Positions 1 through 6,637 of a DNA stretch of 12,443 bases are shown one piece after another. The notes below the pieces were generated by a model that saw only the letters and a list, made by a program, of their open reading frames with translations, did no database searches and was not told the DNA's origin. The stretch covers positions 1 to 12,443 of the forward strand of contig CAZWEZ010000106.1 in NCBI GenBank assembly GCA_964632795.1, given 5' to 3'. Position numbers and translations under genes: made by a program. Origin of the DNA: CAZWEZ01 sp964632795. GTDB taxonomy: Bacteria; Pseudomonadota; Alphaproteobacteria; Rhodospirillales; 2-02-FULL-58-16. Numbering within the stretch: the stretch's first letter is position 1; every line of letters begins with the position of its first letter.

Positions 1-10
1 CTTTCCTCCT
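1..10 (-). promoter_or_regulatory. Shine-Dalgarno of a gene starting left of the window
   Basis: On the minus strand the last bases before the window edge read AGGAGGAAAG, a near-perfect ribosome binding site. A minus-strand gene therefore probably starts within a few bases outside the window. In many alphaproteobacteria argB (acetylglutamate kinase) follows yihA, so argB is the obvious candidate, but none of its coding sequence is visible. Confidence 0.45.
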
Positions 11-40
11 ACCCGGCGGGACGCCGAGGCGATCTCTATG

Positions 41-68
41 GGTCATTATCAGTGCTCCTTGGTATAAG
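41..68 (+). repeat. Left inverted repeat (IR-L), 28 bp
   Basis: This copy begins GGTCATTATCAGTGC and ends CCTTGGTATAAG. The reverse complement of 920-947 matches it at every position except the sixteenth (T here, A in the other copy). Similarity stops sharply at both ends, which is what element termini or recombination sites look like. Confidence 0.93.
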
Positions 69-230
69 CCGGCGGCCCATTATAAGAAGATGGCTCCTCG
101 AGGAAGCAATTGGAATTTCAGAGGTTACGGGGGGGGCGGGGCCGGTTGTGCCTCAAAACGGACATTCATCAAAACAGGCATTTCCTGTAAATGGCCGGAT
201 CGTGCCCTGTCGAGCCGTTACCAACAGCCG
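69..230. other. Non-coding stretch inside the IR-bounded segment
   Basis: This 162-bp stretch lies between IR-L and the stop codon of the membrane-protein gene. I see no credible coding sequence in it. It is visibly more AT-rich than the rest of the window in places, and includes a run of eight G at 129-136. A small imperfect stem (177-196, GGCATTT against AAATGGCC) followed on the minus strand by TGTTTTG could be a weak terminator of the gene at 231-902. Confidence 0.4.
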
Positions 231-902
231 TCAACCGCTGGAAAGCAGGACGGCGAGCGGCACCGGCAGCGCCGCCAGCGACACGGCTGCGATAAAGCGT
301 GGAAACGTGAATAGGCCGCTCATGCCTGCCAGCAGCGCGATGCCGCCACCGCCGCCGATGACGGCGTTTCCAGGCACGTTTAGCGCGACGATGACAGCGA
401 TGTAGCGGTGTCTCAGGAGCACCGGAACGACCCGCTTCGGAGCATGCTCGATCAGGACCTCGAGCCTTTGCTCGGCGCTCAAGGGCTGGAGGCTCTGGAC
501 CAGGCCCTTGGCCCGTTGCAGGCCGAGCGACCCGAAAAACGTGGCGATCATACTGACGGGTAGCATTCTGCCGACCAGGCAGGAAAGGGACAGGGCGGCC
601 ACTGTGGCGGCGTATATCGCCATGGCGACCCTTGGCCCGAAGACGACCAGCAGGGCAAGGCTGATTTCAATGCCGGGCACGAACGGAATTGCCATCAGTA
701 CGGCGAAAAACGCAACGCCCGCTATCATCACATGGAGGTCGTGCAATTGGGCACCGGTGCCGAGGTCAATACCGACGAGGTCGATCAGCCATCCGCTGCC
801 CCAGTGACCAGCCGCCAGCAAGCTGCCGTAGATCAGTGTCACGACGGCGAAGCGTAGCCAGCGCGGCATGCCCTTAGCCGGTATTTCCAAGACAAGCTCC
901 AA
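231..902 (-). CDS. Small multi-pass membrane protein, VTT/DedA-like (inferred)
   Basis: The 223-residue product is almost entirely hydrophobic, with about five likely membrane segments (residues near 15-37, 55-75, 78-105, 160-193, 198-222). Two Pro-Gly elements, FVPGIE near residue 74 and NVPGNAVIGGGGG near 178, sit in the positions of the two re-entrant Pro-Gly motifs of the VTT (SNARE-associated/DedA/TVP38) fold. I assign it there on pattern only; a conserved hypothetical membrane protein is the safe reading. The start shown is TTG with no clear ribosome binding site. An ATG twelve codons in (at 869, residues MPRWLRF) would give 212 residues and is equally possible. The gene is the only cargo of the IR-bounded segment, co-directional with yihA upstream. 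A TATAAG -10-like hexamer lies inside IR-R just upstream, so the repeat may supply its promoter. Function is not known. Confidence 0.7.
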   Translation of the reverse strand: MELVLEIPAKGMPRWLRFAVVTLIYGSLLAAGHWGSGWLIDLVGIDLGTGAQLHDLHVMIAGVAFFAVLMAIPFVPGIEISLALLVVFGPRVAMAIYAATVAALSLSCLVGRMLPVSMIATFFGSLGLQRAKGLVQSLQPLSAEQRLEVLIEHAPKRVVPVLLRHRYIAVIVALNVPGNAVIGGGGGIALLAGMSGLFTFPRFIAAVSLAALPVPLAVLLSSG

Positions 903-919
903 ATTCGTGAAAATCGTAC

Positions 920-947
920 CTTATACCAAGGTGCACTGATAATGACC
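920..947 (-). repeat. Right inverted repeat (IR-R), 28 bp
   Basis: Read on the minus strand it begins GGTCATTATCAGTGC and ends CCTTGGTATAAG, matching IR-L (41-68) at 27 of 28 positions. It lies 7 bp beyond the yihA stop codon. On the minus strand its inner end contains TATAAG, a five-of-six match to a sigma-70 -10 box, about 15 bp before the TTG start of the cargo gene. Confidence 0.93.
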
Positions 948-954
948 TTTGGTA

Positions 955-1593
955 TCACTCCGCAAGCGTCGCCAGGACGGCGCGGAGGGCGGGGATTCCG
1001 GTGGCGGCGCGGGCCGAGGTGGCGAGGATGTCGGGGTGGGCGGCGGTGTGGGTGGCGAGCTCGGCGGCGGTGGCCTCGAGCAGGCCGGCGAGGTTGGCGG
1101 TCGAAACCTTGTCGCACTTGGTGAGGACCGCCTGGTAGGAGACGGCGGCGCTATCGAGCATCTCCATCATCGTCCGGTCGGCGGGCTTGAGGCCGTGGCG
1201 GGCGTCGATCAACAGGCACGTCCGGCGCAGCGGGGGGCGGCCCTTGAGGTAGGCGGTGAGCAGCGCCGTCCACCGTTCGACCAGCCCCTTGGGCGCCCGG
1301 GCGTAGCCGTAGCCCGGCAGATCGGCCAGCATCAGCCGGCCGCCGAGGTCGAAGAAGTTGAGCTGCTGGGTCCGGCCCGGGGTGTTCGAGATCCGGGCCA
1401 GGGTGCGGCGCCCGGTCAGGGCGTTGATCAGGCTCGACTTGCCGACGTTGGAACGCCCGGCGAAAGCGACCTCGGGCAGGGCGCCCTCGGGGACCTGGTC
1501 GAGCCCGGCGGCGCCGATAACGAAGGCGCACGGTCCGGCGAACAGCAGGCGCCCCGCTTCCAGGGCCTCGGCCGTGTGTTCGCCCCCCTCCAT
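955..1593 (-). CDS. yihA: Ribosome biogenesis GTPase YihA/YsxC (EngB)
   Basis: A 212-residue TrmE-Era-EngA-EngB-type GTPase needed for late assembly of the 50S subunit, acting in the cytoplasm. All GTPase motifs are visible: G1 GRSNVGKS (residues 46-53), G2 threonine in NTPGRTQ (T71), G3 DLPGYG (91-96), G4 TKCD (158-161) and G5 TSA (192-194). The DLPGYGYA signature after NFF is typical of EngB. Length is normal for the family. The ATG at 1593 lies 10 bp after the yidC stop codon, so it is the last gene of the rpmH-rnpA-yidD-yidC operon. The next gene beyond it has apparently been separated by the IR-bounded segment at 41-947. The reading frame is intact to its TGA, so the insertion did not truncate it. 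Confidence 0.97.
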   Translation of the reverse strand: MEGGEHTAEALEAGRLLFAGPCAFVIGAAGLDQVPEGALPEVAFAGRSNVGKSSLINALTGRRTLARISNTPGRTQQLNFFDLGGRLMLADLPGYGYARAPKGLVERWTALLTAYLKGRPPLRRTCLLIDARHGLKPADRTMMEMLDSAAVSYQAVLTKCDKVSTANLAGLLEATAAELATHTAAHPDILATSARAATGIPALRAVLATLAE

Positions 1594-1603
1594 GGCCCGG
1601 TCC

Positions 1604-3475
1604 CTAAACCTTGACCCCCATGCGGTACATGATGGTCCGTTGCTGGATGATCGACAGCACGTTGTTCCATGCCCAGTAGACCACCAGCCCGGCCGGGAAG
1701 CGGGCCAGCAGGAAGGTGAACAGGATCGGCAGGAACATGAAGATCTTGGCCTGCATCGGGTCCGCCGGCTGCGGGTTGAGCTTCTGCTGGAGGAACATCG
1801 AGAAGCCCATGACCAGCGGCCACACCCCGATGTTGACGACCTCGGGCAAATAAAGCGCCGGCTCCCACGGGATCAGCCCGAACAGGTTGAAGACCGAGGT
1901 CGGGTCGGCCACCGAGAGGTCCTGGATCCAGCCGAAGAAGGGGGCGTGGCGCATCTCGATGGTCACGAACAGCACCTTGTACAGCGCGAAGAACACCGGA
2001 ATCTGGACGAACAGCGGCAGGCAGCCGGCCGCCGGGTTGGCCTTCTCGCGCTTGTACAGCGCCATCATCTCCTGGTTCAGCCGCTGCTTGTCGTCGGGGA
2101 AGCGCTCGCGCAGCTTGACGACCTCGGGCTGCAGCTTCTTCATCTTGCTCATCGCCTTGTAGGACTTGTTGGCAAGCGGGAAGAACAACAGCTTGACCAG
2201 CACCGTCAGGAGCAGGATCGAGACCCCGAAATTGCCGACGTGCTGGTTGATGTAGATCAGGGTGTAGAAGATCGGCTTGGTCAGGAAGTACAGCCAACCG
2301 AAGTCGATGGCGAGGTCGAAACGGGCGATGCCCAGGTTCTCGACGCCGCTCGCCTTGAGGCCCAGCGACGCCATCGCCTCGTCGAGAACCGTCGCCCAGT
2401 AGCCGTTGGCCTCCCCGTTGGCGGCGTAAGCGTCGAGCAGCTGCACCTCCTTGGCGCCGACGAACAGGTTGTTGACCTCCTCGATCGCGGCCCCGGGGGC
2501 GACCGTCATCTTGGCGCCCACGAAGTCCACCTGGTACTTGTCGATGCCGTCCTCGCTGTGGTGGTAGAACCGGGTATCGACCTTGGCCCGCTGGTCGGGG
2601 ATCAGGGCGGTCAGCCAGTACTTGTCGGTGATCCCGATCCAGCCGCCGGTGGTCGACTTGGTGATGACGCCCTTTTCCTTCTCCTGGAGATCGTCGTAGT
2701 CGATCTCCTCCAGGGTGCCGTCGAAGACCCCGAGCATGCCCTCGTGGAGGATCACGTAACCGGTCACCTCCGGGGTGCCGCGCCGCGAGACCAGCCCGAA
2801 GGGGAACAGGTCGACCGCCTGGCCGCCGGTGTTCTCGACCCGGTGGGTCACCGTGAACATGAAGTTGCGATCGAGCGCGAAGGTCCGCGAGAAGCGCAGG
2901 CCGTGGCCGTTGTCCCAGCGCAGCGTCAGCGGGCTGTCCGGGGTCAGGGCGTTGCCGTCGGCCGTCCACACGGTATCGGTTCCGGGAACCACGGTCGTCT
3001 CGTCGGCGGCCACCCAGCCGAAGCGGGCGAAGTAGGCGCCCGCCGTGCCCGGGGGCGAGAGGAGGACGATCTCGGGGCTTTCCGGTTCCAATTCCTCGCG
3101 GTAGTCGGCCAGTGTCAGGTCGTCGATGCGCCCCCCGGCCAGCGAGATCGTGCCGTGCAGGCGCGGCGACCTGACGGCGACCCGGGGACTGGCGTCGAGC
3201 ACCGCCACACGCTCGAGCACCCCGGCCTCGACTCTGGCGGCGGCGCCGGGGGCGCCGGGGGCGGACGGCACCTGGCCCTCCTCGGAGGGCATCGGGGCGG
3301 GTATCGCGGGCTGGCCCGCCACCCCTTCCGGGGCCAGGGCCGGCTGCTCGGCCTGGCCGGCGTGGGGCACGGGTTCCGGGGGCGGCGTCCGATAGAGGCC
3401 GAAGAAGATGTTGGAGCCCAACAGGATGACGATGGCGAGGACGATCGCCAGGATCATGTTGCGGGTATCTACCAT
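1604..3475 (-). CDS. yidC: Membrane protein insertase YidC
   Basis: This 623-residue Oxa1/YidC/Alb3 insertase places proteins into the inner membrane, alone or with SecYEG. TM1 is at residues 7-28, followed by a Pro/Ala-rich linker (about 30-80), a large periplasmic beta domain (about 85-385) and the conserved C-terminal core with TMs near 410-432, 485-505, 528-545, 550-565 and 578-600. The core motif around VKLLFFPLANKSYKAM has Lys428 where E. coli has the groove arginine (Arg366). The AAGCLPLFVQIPVFFALYK block (482-500) is diagnostic. I chose the ATG at 3475, which begins MVDTRNMILA right before TM1 and has GAGGTGAG upstream. The longer in-frame ORF to 3559 would put yidD sequence in front of it. 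Its start overlaps the yidD stop by 7 nt, implying translational coupling. Confidence 0.97.
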   Translation of the reverse strand: MVDTRNMILAIVLAIVILLGSNIFFGLYRTPPPEPVPHAGQAEQPALAPEGVAGQPAIPAPMPSEEGQVPSAPGAPGAAARVEAGVLERVAVLDASPRVAVRSPRLHGTISLAGGRIDDLTLADYREELEPESPEIVLLSPPGTAGAYFARFGWVAADETTVVPGTDTVWTADGNALTPDSPLTLRWDNGHGLRFSRTFALDRNFMFTVTHRVENTGGQAVDLFPFGLVSRRGTPEVTGYVILHEGMLGVFDGTLEEIDYDDLQEKEKGVITKSTTGGWIGITDKYWLTALIPDQRAKVDTRFYHHSEDGIDKYQVDFVGAKMTVAPGAAIEEVNNLFVGAKEVQLLDAYAANGEANGYWATVLDEAMASLGLKASGVENLGIARFDLAIDFGWLYFLTKPIFYTLIYINQHVGNFGVSILLLTVLVKLLFFPLANKSYKAMSKMKKLQPEVVKLRERFPDDKQRLNQEMMALYKREKANPAAGCLPLFVQIPVFFALYKVLFVTIEMRHAPFFGWIQDLSVADPTSVFNLFGLIPWEPALYLPEVVNIGVWPLVMGFSMFLQQKLNPQPADPMQAKIFMFLPILFTFLLARFPAGLVVYWAWNNVLSIIQQRTIMYRMGVKV

Positions 3476-3708
3476 CGGTTTCGTCTCACCTCGGGGATGG
3501 GATCGAAACCGAAGCCGCCCCAGGGGTGACAGCGCCCGAGGCGTTTGAGGGCCAGCCACAGGCCGCGGGCGGCCCCAAAGCGGCCGACCGCCTCCAGCGC
3601 GTACTGGGAGCAGTTGGGATGGTACCGGCAGGCGCCGGGCAACAGCGGCGACACCAGCAACTGGTATCCCCGGATCGCTCCCCGCGACAGGATGTCGACA
3701 ATGTTCAT
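3469..3708 (-). CDS. yidD: Membrane protein insertion efficiency factor YidD
   Basis: The 79-residue product of the small YidD family is thought to sit at the inner membrane face and aid YidC-dependent insertion. An N-terminal amphipathic stretch (MNIVDILSRGAIRGYQLLVS) is followed by the family signature: PGACRYHPNCSQYALEA (24-40) with three conserved cysteines (27, 33 and 60, the last in KRLGRCHPWG) and ending GFDPIP. The ATG at 3708 forms an ATGA overlap with the rnpA stop, and its own TAG overlaps the yidC ATG, so the three genes are coupled in translation. Longer ORFs in this frame run into rnpA and are not real. Identification is firm on motif; the molecular mechanism in this organism is inferred. 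Confidence 0.96.
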   Translation of the reverse strand: MNIVDILSRGAIRGYQLLVSPLLPGACRYHPNCSQYALEAVGRFGAARGLWLALKRLGRCHPWGGFGFDPIPEVRRNRW

Positions 3709-4100
3709 CGCCTCACGCCTATTCCAGTTCCCGAAGGCCGATACACGTCGAGGCGTTTCAAGGCCGTCTCCAGGTCGCCCACCAGGGCCGCGAAGGGCCG
3801 GCTCAAGGTCGCCGCGCGGCCGATGACCACATAGTCGTGCCCTTCCTTGGCATGGACGGGCAGCACCCGCTCCACCGCCGAGCGCAGGCGGCGCCGGGCC
3901 CGGTTGCGCCGCACCGCGTTGCCCACCTTGCGGCTGACCGTGAAGCCGACGCGGATGGGGAGGTCCCCCGCTTCGACGGACTCTTGCGGGGCGCGGCGCC
4001 GAGCCTGGAGGATCAGCCCGGGAGCGACCCACTTGCGCCGCGCCGAGGCGACCCGGAGGAATTCCGGCCGCCGCTTGAGGCGTGTTATCGTGGATGGCAC
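3705..4100 (-). CDS. rnpA: Ribonuclease P protein component
   Basis: This basic 131-residue protein is the RnpA subunit that binds RNase P RNA for tRNA 5' maturation. The N-terminal LKRRPEFLRV (8-17), the central GFTVSRKVGNAV (52-63) and the RNR signature RRNRARRRLR (64-73) are all present, followed by DYVVIGR. The C-terminal TGA overlaps the yidD ATG (ATGA). The start is uncertain. I take GTG at 4100 (nine residues before LKRRPEF, 7 bp after the rpmH stop), which matches usual family length and operon spacing. A GTG at 4139 would add 13 residues with no homologous look and overlap rpmH by 32 nt. Neither has a good Shine-Dalgarno, so coupling to rpmH translation is likely. Confidence 0.92.
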   Translation of the reverse strand: MPSTITRLKRRPEFLRVASARRKWVAPGLILQARRRAPQESVEAGDLPIRVGFTVSRKVGNAVRRNRARRRLRSAVERVLPVHAKEGHDYVVIGRAATLSRPFAALVGDLETALKRLDVYRPSGTGIGVRR

Positions 4101-4107
4101 GGCCGGG

Positions 4108-4242
4108 TCAGGCGGACAGGCGTTTGCGTCCCTTTGCACGCCGATTGGCCAGGACCCGGCGGCCGCCCACGGTCGCCATGCGCTTGCGAAAACCGTGCCG
4201 GCGTTTGCGGATCAGTCTGCTCGGCTGAAAGGTGCGTTTCAC
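4108..4242 (-). CDS. rpmH: 50S ribosomal protein L34
   Basis: A 44-residue ORF read directly from the sequence. It starts with GTG and opens KRTFQPSRLIRKRRHGFRKR, then has MATVGGRRVLANRRAKGRKR and ends LSA before TGA. This is the nearly invariant bacterial L34 sequence in its usual length. GGAG lies about 9 nt before the GTG. It is the first gene of the minus-strand operon with rnpA, yidD, yidC and yihA, the classic rpmH-rnpA order. A near-consensus promoter lies about 33 bp upstream of the start codon. Confidence 0.98.
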   Translation of the reverse strand: MKRTFQPSRLIRKRRHGFRKRMATVGGRRVLANRRAKGRKRLSA

Positions 4243-4274
4243 GGGTCAACTCCGTTGGCGGAAACAGGCCCCGC

Positions 4275-4303
4275 TGTATACGGTCTTGCCCTGTCGAAGT
4301 CAA
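4275..4303 (-). promoter_or_regulatory. Sigma-70-type promoter of the rpmH operon
   Basis: On the minus strand TTGACT (4303-4298) and TATACA (4280-4275) are separated by exactly 17 bp, each a five-of-six match to consensus. Transcription would begin near 4268, giving a 5' leader of about 25 nt with GGAG before the rpmH GTG. Such strength suits a ribosomal protein operon. Confidence 0.8.
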
Positions 4304-4442
4304 CGCCAGCGGTGGGGCGCCTCACGGGGGGATAACACAATGGTTACTGGCGGCCGGCGGCGGCTTCACTTATACAGACGGAACGTGTGGAACCGGCGGT
4401 CCGAATGACGCCGGAGCGGCCGGGGAAAGGGTATCGGCAACG

Positions 4443-5195
4443 ATGAACGCGACCAAGGATGAGGAACCCCGCCCCGCCGGCCAGCGGTTTTCGCCCTGGC
4501 GGCTGTGGCCGGCGGCCCTCATCGGCGCCGGGTTCGCCGCCTTCTTCGCCCTCGGGTTGGACGACTATCTGTCCTTCGCGGCGTTGTCCGAGCACCGCCA
4601 GCAGCTGCTCGCCTGGCGCGCCGACAACTACCTCCTGGCGGTGGCCTGCTTCGTCGGCGTCTATGTCCTGACGGCGGCGTTCTCGGTTCCCGGCGCTATG
4701 TGGTTGAGCATCGGCGGCGGGTTCCTGTTCGGCGCCGTGGCCTCGACCCTGTACGTGGTGGTCGGGGCGACCCTGGGCGCGATGGCGGTGTTCCTGGCCG
4801 CGCGCCATGCGCTGGGCGACTACCTGCGGTCCAAGGCCGGGCCGTCGATGCGCAAGATGGAGGCCGGATTCCGCGACAACGCGCTGAGCTACCTGCTGGT
4901 CCTGCGCCTGGTGCCGCTGTTCCCGTTCTGGCTGGTCAACCTGGTGCCCGCCTTCCTCGGGGTTCCGCTGCGCATCTTCGCCATCGGCACCTTCTTCGGC
5001 ATCATCCCGGGCAGCTTCGTCTACGCCATGGTCGGCAACGGCCTGGGCGCCCTGTTCGACAGCGGGGAAATGCCCGACCTGGGGATCATCTTCGAGCCCG
5101 AGATCCTGGGCCCCATCGTCGGCCTGGCGGTCCTCTCCCTGATCCCCGTCTTCTACAAGATGTACATGGCCGCCAAGGCCCGGGAAACGTCATGA
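4443..5195 (+). CDS. TVP38/TMEM64 family (VTT domain) membrane protein
   Basis: This 250-residue inner membrane protein has about six hydrophobic segments (near 21-40, 62-80, 84-120, 149-170, 175-203, 219-240). The VTT signatures are clear: SVPGAMWLSIGGGFLFG (81-97) and LRLVPLFPFWLVNLVPAFLG (154-173), then FFGIIPGSFVYAMVGNG (184-200). VTT proteins are proposed to move lipids or ions across membranes; the substrate here is unknown. I chose the ATG at 4443, which begins a short polar N-terminus right before TM1. The much longer in-frame ORF from 3837 runs antisense through rnpA and rpmH and is rejected. The gene is divergent from rpmH. Its TGA overlaps the next ATG (ATGA), so it is translationally coupled to the flavin oxidoreductase that follows, a recurring pairing for TVP38 proteins. 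Confidence 0.93.
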   Translation: MNATKDEEPRPAGQRFSPWRLWPAALIGAGFAAFFALGLDDYLSFAALSEHRQQLLAWRADNYLLAVACFVGVYVLTAAFSVPGAMWLSIGGGFLFGAVASTLYVVVGATLGAMAVFLAARHALGDYLRSKAGPSMRKMEAGFRDNALSYLLVLRLVPLFPFWLVNLVPAFLGVPLRIFAIGTFFGIIPGSFVYAMVGNGLGALFDSGEMPDLGIIFEPEILGPIVGLAVLSLIPVFYKMYMAAKARETS

Positions 5196-6622
5196 ACGAT
5201 TCGTTGAAGGTCGACATCTGCGTCATCGGCGCCGGCTCGGGCGGGCTGTCGGTGGCCGCCGGAGCCTCGCAGATGGGGGCCTCGGTGGCCCTCGTCGAGA
5301 AGGGCCTGATGGGCGGCGACTGCCTCAACTACGGGTGCGTGCCGTCGAAGGCCCTGCTGGCCGCCGGACACGCCGCCCAGGCCTTCGCCCGGGGGCCCTC
5401 CTTCGGCATCGACGGCGGCCCGCCGACGGTCGATCCCAAGGGCGTCTACGGCCACCTCAAGGAGACCATCGCCGCCATCGCCCCCAACGATTCGGTGGAA
5501 CGCTTCGAGGGCATGGGGGTCCGCGTGATCCAGGGCGGCGCCCGTTTCACCGGGCGATGCCAGGTCGAGGCCGCCGGGGTGCGGATCGCCGCCCGCCGGG
5601 TGGTCGTCGCCACCGGCTCCTCGCCCCTGGTGCCGCCGATCCCGGGACTGGACGGGGTGCCCTACCTGACCAACCAGACGGTGTTCGACCTCGACGCCGT
5701 GCCCGAGCACCTGGTGGTCGTCGGCGGCGGCCCGATCGGCATCGAGATGGCCCAGGCCCACCGCCACCTCGGGGCCCGGGTGACGGTGCTGGAGATGTCC
5801 TCGATCCTGCCCCGCGACGACCCCGAGCTGGTCGACGTCCTGAGGACCCGGCTGGCCGGCGAAGGCATCGACATCCGCGAGGGGGTCGAGGTCACGGGGG
5901 TGGAGCGGGCTGACGGCGGCCTCGAGGTGGTCCTCGCCGGCGATGGCGGCGGCGGCGGGAGCAGGGTCCGGGGCTCCCACATCCTTGTCGCCGCCGGGCG
6001 GCGGCCCAACGTCGAAGGGCTGGACCTGGAGGCGGCGGGGATCGCCTATTCGGCCAAGGGCATCCAGGTCGACGCCCGGCTCAGGACCACCAACCGCAAG
6101 GTGTTCGCCATCGGCGACGTGGCCGGCCCCTACCAGTTCACCCACATGGCCGGCTACCAGGCCGGGGTTGTCATCCGCAACGCCCTGTTCCGGCTCCCGG
6201 CCAGGGTCGATTACCGGGCCGTCCCGTGGGTCACCTACACGGCGCCGGAGCTGGCCCAGGTCGGACTGTCCGAGGAGCAGGCGAAAGCCGGCCACGGCGA
6301 GGTCCGGATCCTGCGCTGGCCGTTCGCCGACAACGACCGCGCCCGGGCCGAGCGCCTGAGCGACGGCTTGGTCAAGGTAGTGGTCACGCCGCGGGGCCGG
6401 ATCCTGGGCGCCGCCATCGTCGGCCCCCATGCCGGGGAGTTGATCCAGACCTGGGCCCTGGCCATTACCGGCAAGCTCAAGATTTCCACCGTCGCCGGCA
6501 TGATCGTCCCCTACCCGACCCTGGGCGAGGCCAGCAAGCGGGCCGCCGGCAGTTTCTACACCCCGGCCCTGTTCGGCGAACGGACCCGCGCCATCGTCCG
6601 CTTCCTGGCCCGCTTCGGGTGA
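5192..6622 (+). CDS. Mercuric-reductase-like FAD/NAD(P) disulfide oxidoreductase
   Basis: A 476-residue class I pyridine nucleotide-disulfide oxidoreductase, cytoplasmic and probably dimeric. FAD binding starts with GAGSGG (13-18). The redox disulfide is in GGDCLNYGCVPSK (Cys44 and Cys49). The NAD(P) motif GGGPIG (178-183) is followed by Glu201 at the end of the next strand, which favours NADH. GDVAG (308-312) closes the FAD site. In the C-terminal dimer domain the usual catalytic His-Pro-Thr of lipoamide dehydrogenase is PYPTLGE, with Tyr441 at the His position, as in mercuric reductase. There is no C-terminal Cys-Cys pair and no N-terminal heavy-metal domain, so true MerA activity is unlikely and the substrate is unknown. 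ATG at 5192 overlaps the stop of the TVP38 gene, so the two are co-expressed. The gene ends 15 bp from the convergent regulator gene. Confidence 0.93.
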   Translation: MNDSLKVDICVIGAGSGGLSVAAGASQMGASVALVEKGLMGGDCLNYGCVPSKALLAAGHAAQAFARGPSFGIDGGPPTVDPKGVYGHLKETIAAIAPNDSVERFEGMGVRVIQGGARFTGRCQVEAAGVRIAARRVVVATGSSPLVPPIPGLDGVPYLTNQTVFDLDAVPEHLVVVGGGPIGIEMAQAHRHLGARVTVLEMSSILPRDDPELVDVLRTRLAGEGIDIREGVEVTGVERADGGLEVVLAGDGGGGGSRVRGSHILVAAGRRPNVEGLDLEAAGIAYSAKGIQVDARLRTTNRKVFAIGDVAGPYQFTHMAGYQAGVVIRNALFRLPARVDYRAVPWVTYTAPELAQVGLSEEQAKAGHGEVRILRWPFADNDRARAERLSDGLVKVVVTPRGRILGAAIVGPHAGELIQTWALAITGKLKISTVAGMIVPYPTLGEASKRAAGSFYTPALFGERTRAIVRFLARFG

Positions 6623-6637
6623 TCGCGGCCGTCGGGA

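Larger units (their letters stand above)
41..947. mobile_element. Segment bounded by 28-bp inverted repeats, one cargo gene, no transposase
   Basis: A segment of about 907 bp is bounded by inverted repeats at 41-68 and 920-947 that match at 27 of 28 positions. It carries one minus-strand ORF (VTT-like membrane protein) and about 160 bp of non-coding DNA at the left. It sits 7 bp beyond the yihA stop codon and about 40 bp before the ribosome binding site of the next minus-strand gene. If the segment is removed, a short intergenic space typical of a tight operon remains. Its base composition, judged by eye, is less GC-rich than the flanking genes, especially near the ends. No transposase, recombinase or clear target-site duplication is visible. 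It could be a non-autonomous insertion with a passenger gene, a decayed IS with replaced contents, or an invertible segment. The IRs are certain; mobility is inference. Confidence 0.45.

Noticed and set aside
69..230. Transposase remnant beside IR-L
   Set aside because: Neither strand shows a stretch resembling a transposase or a DDE/HUH motif; the frames are short and interrupted.
1358..3529. 723-codon open frame on the plus strand
   Set aside because: It lies antisense to yidC and yihA, has a biased Arg/Gly/His/Gln-rich composition typical of reverse-strand frames in GC-rich DNA, and no domain.
3837..4442. Long N-terminal extension of the TVP38 gene
   Set aside because: It runs antisense through rnpA and rpmH and has no homologous look; the ATG at 4443 gives a normal-length family member.
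4243..4442. Possible replication origin next to rpmH
   Set aside because: rpmH-rnpA is near dnaA in some bacteria, but there is no dnaA here and only one poor DnaA-box-like sequence (TTATCCCCC, minus strand, 4325-4333).
5153..6430. 425-codon minus-strand frame
   Set aside because: It is antisense to the oxidoreductase gene and rich in Asp, Gly and His without a recognisable domain.
5192..6622. True mercuric reductase (merA)
   Set aside because: No heavy-metal-binding N-terminus, no C-terminal vicinal cysteines and no mer genes nearby, despite the Tyr in PYPTLGE.
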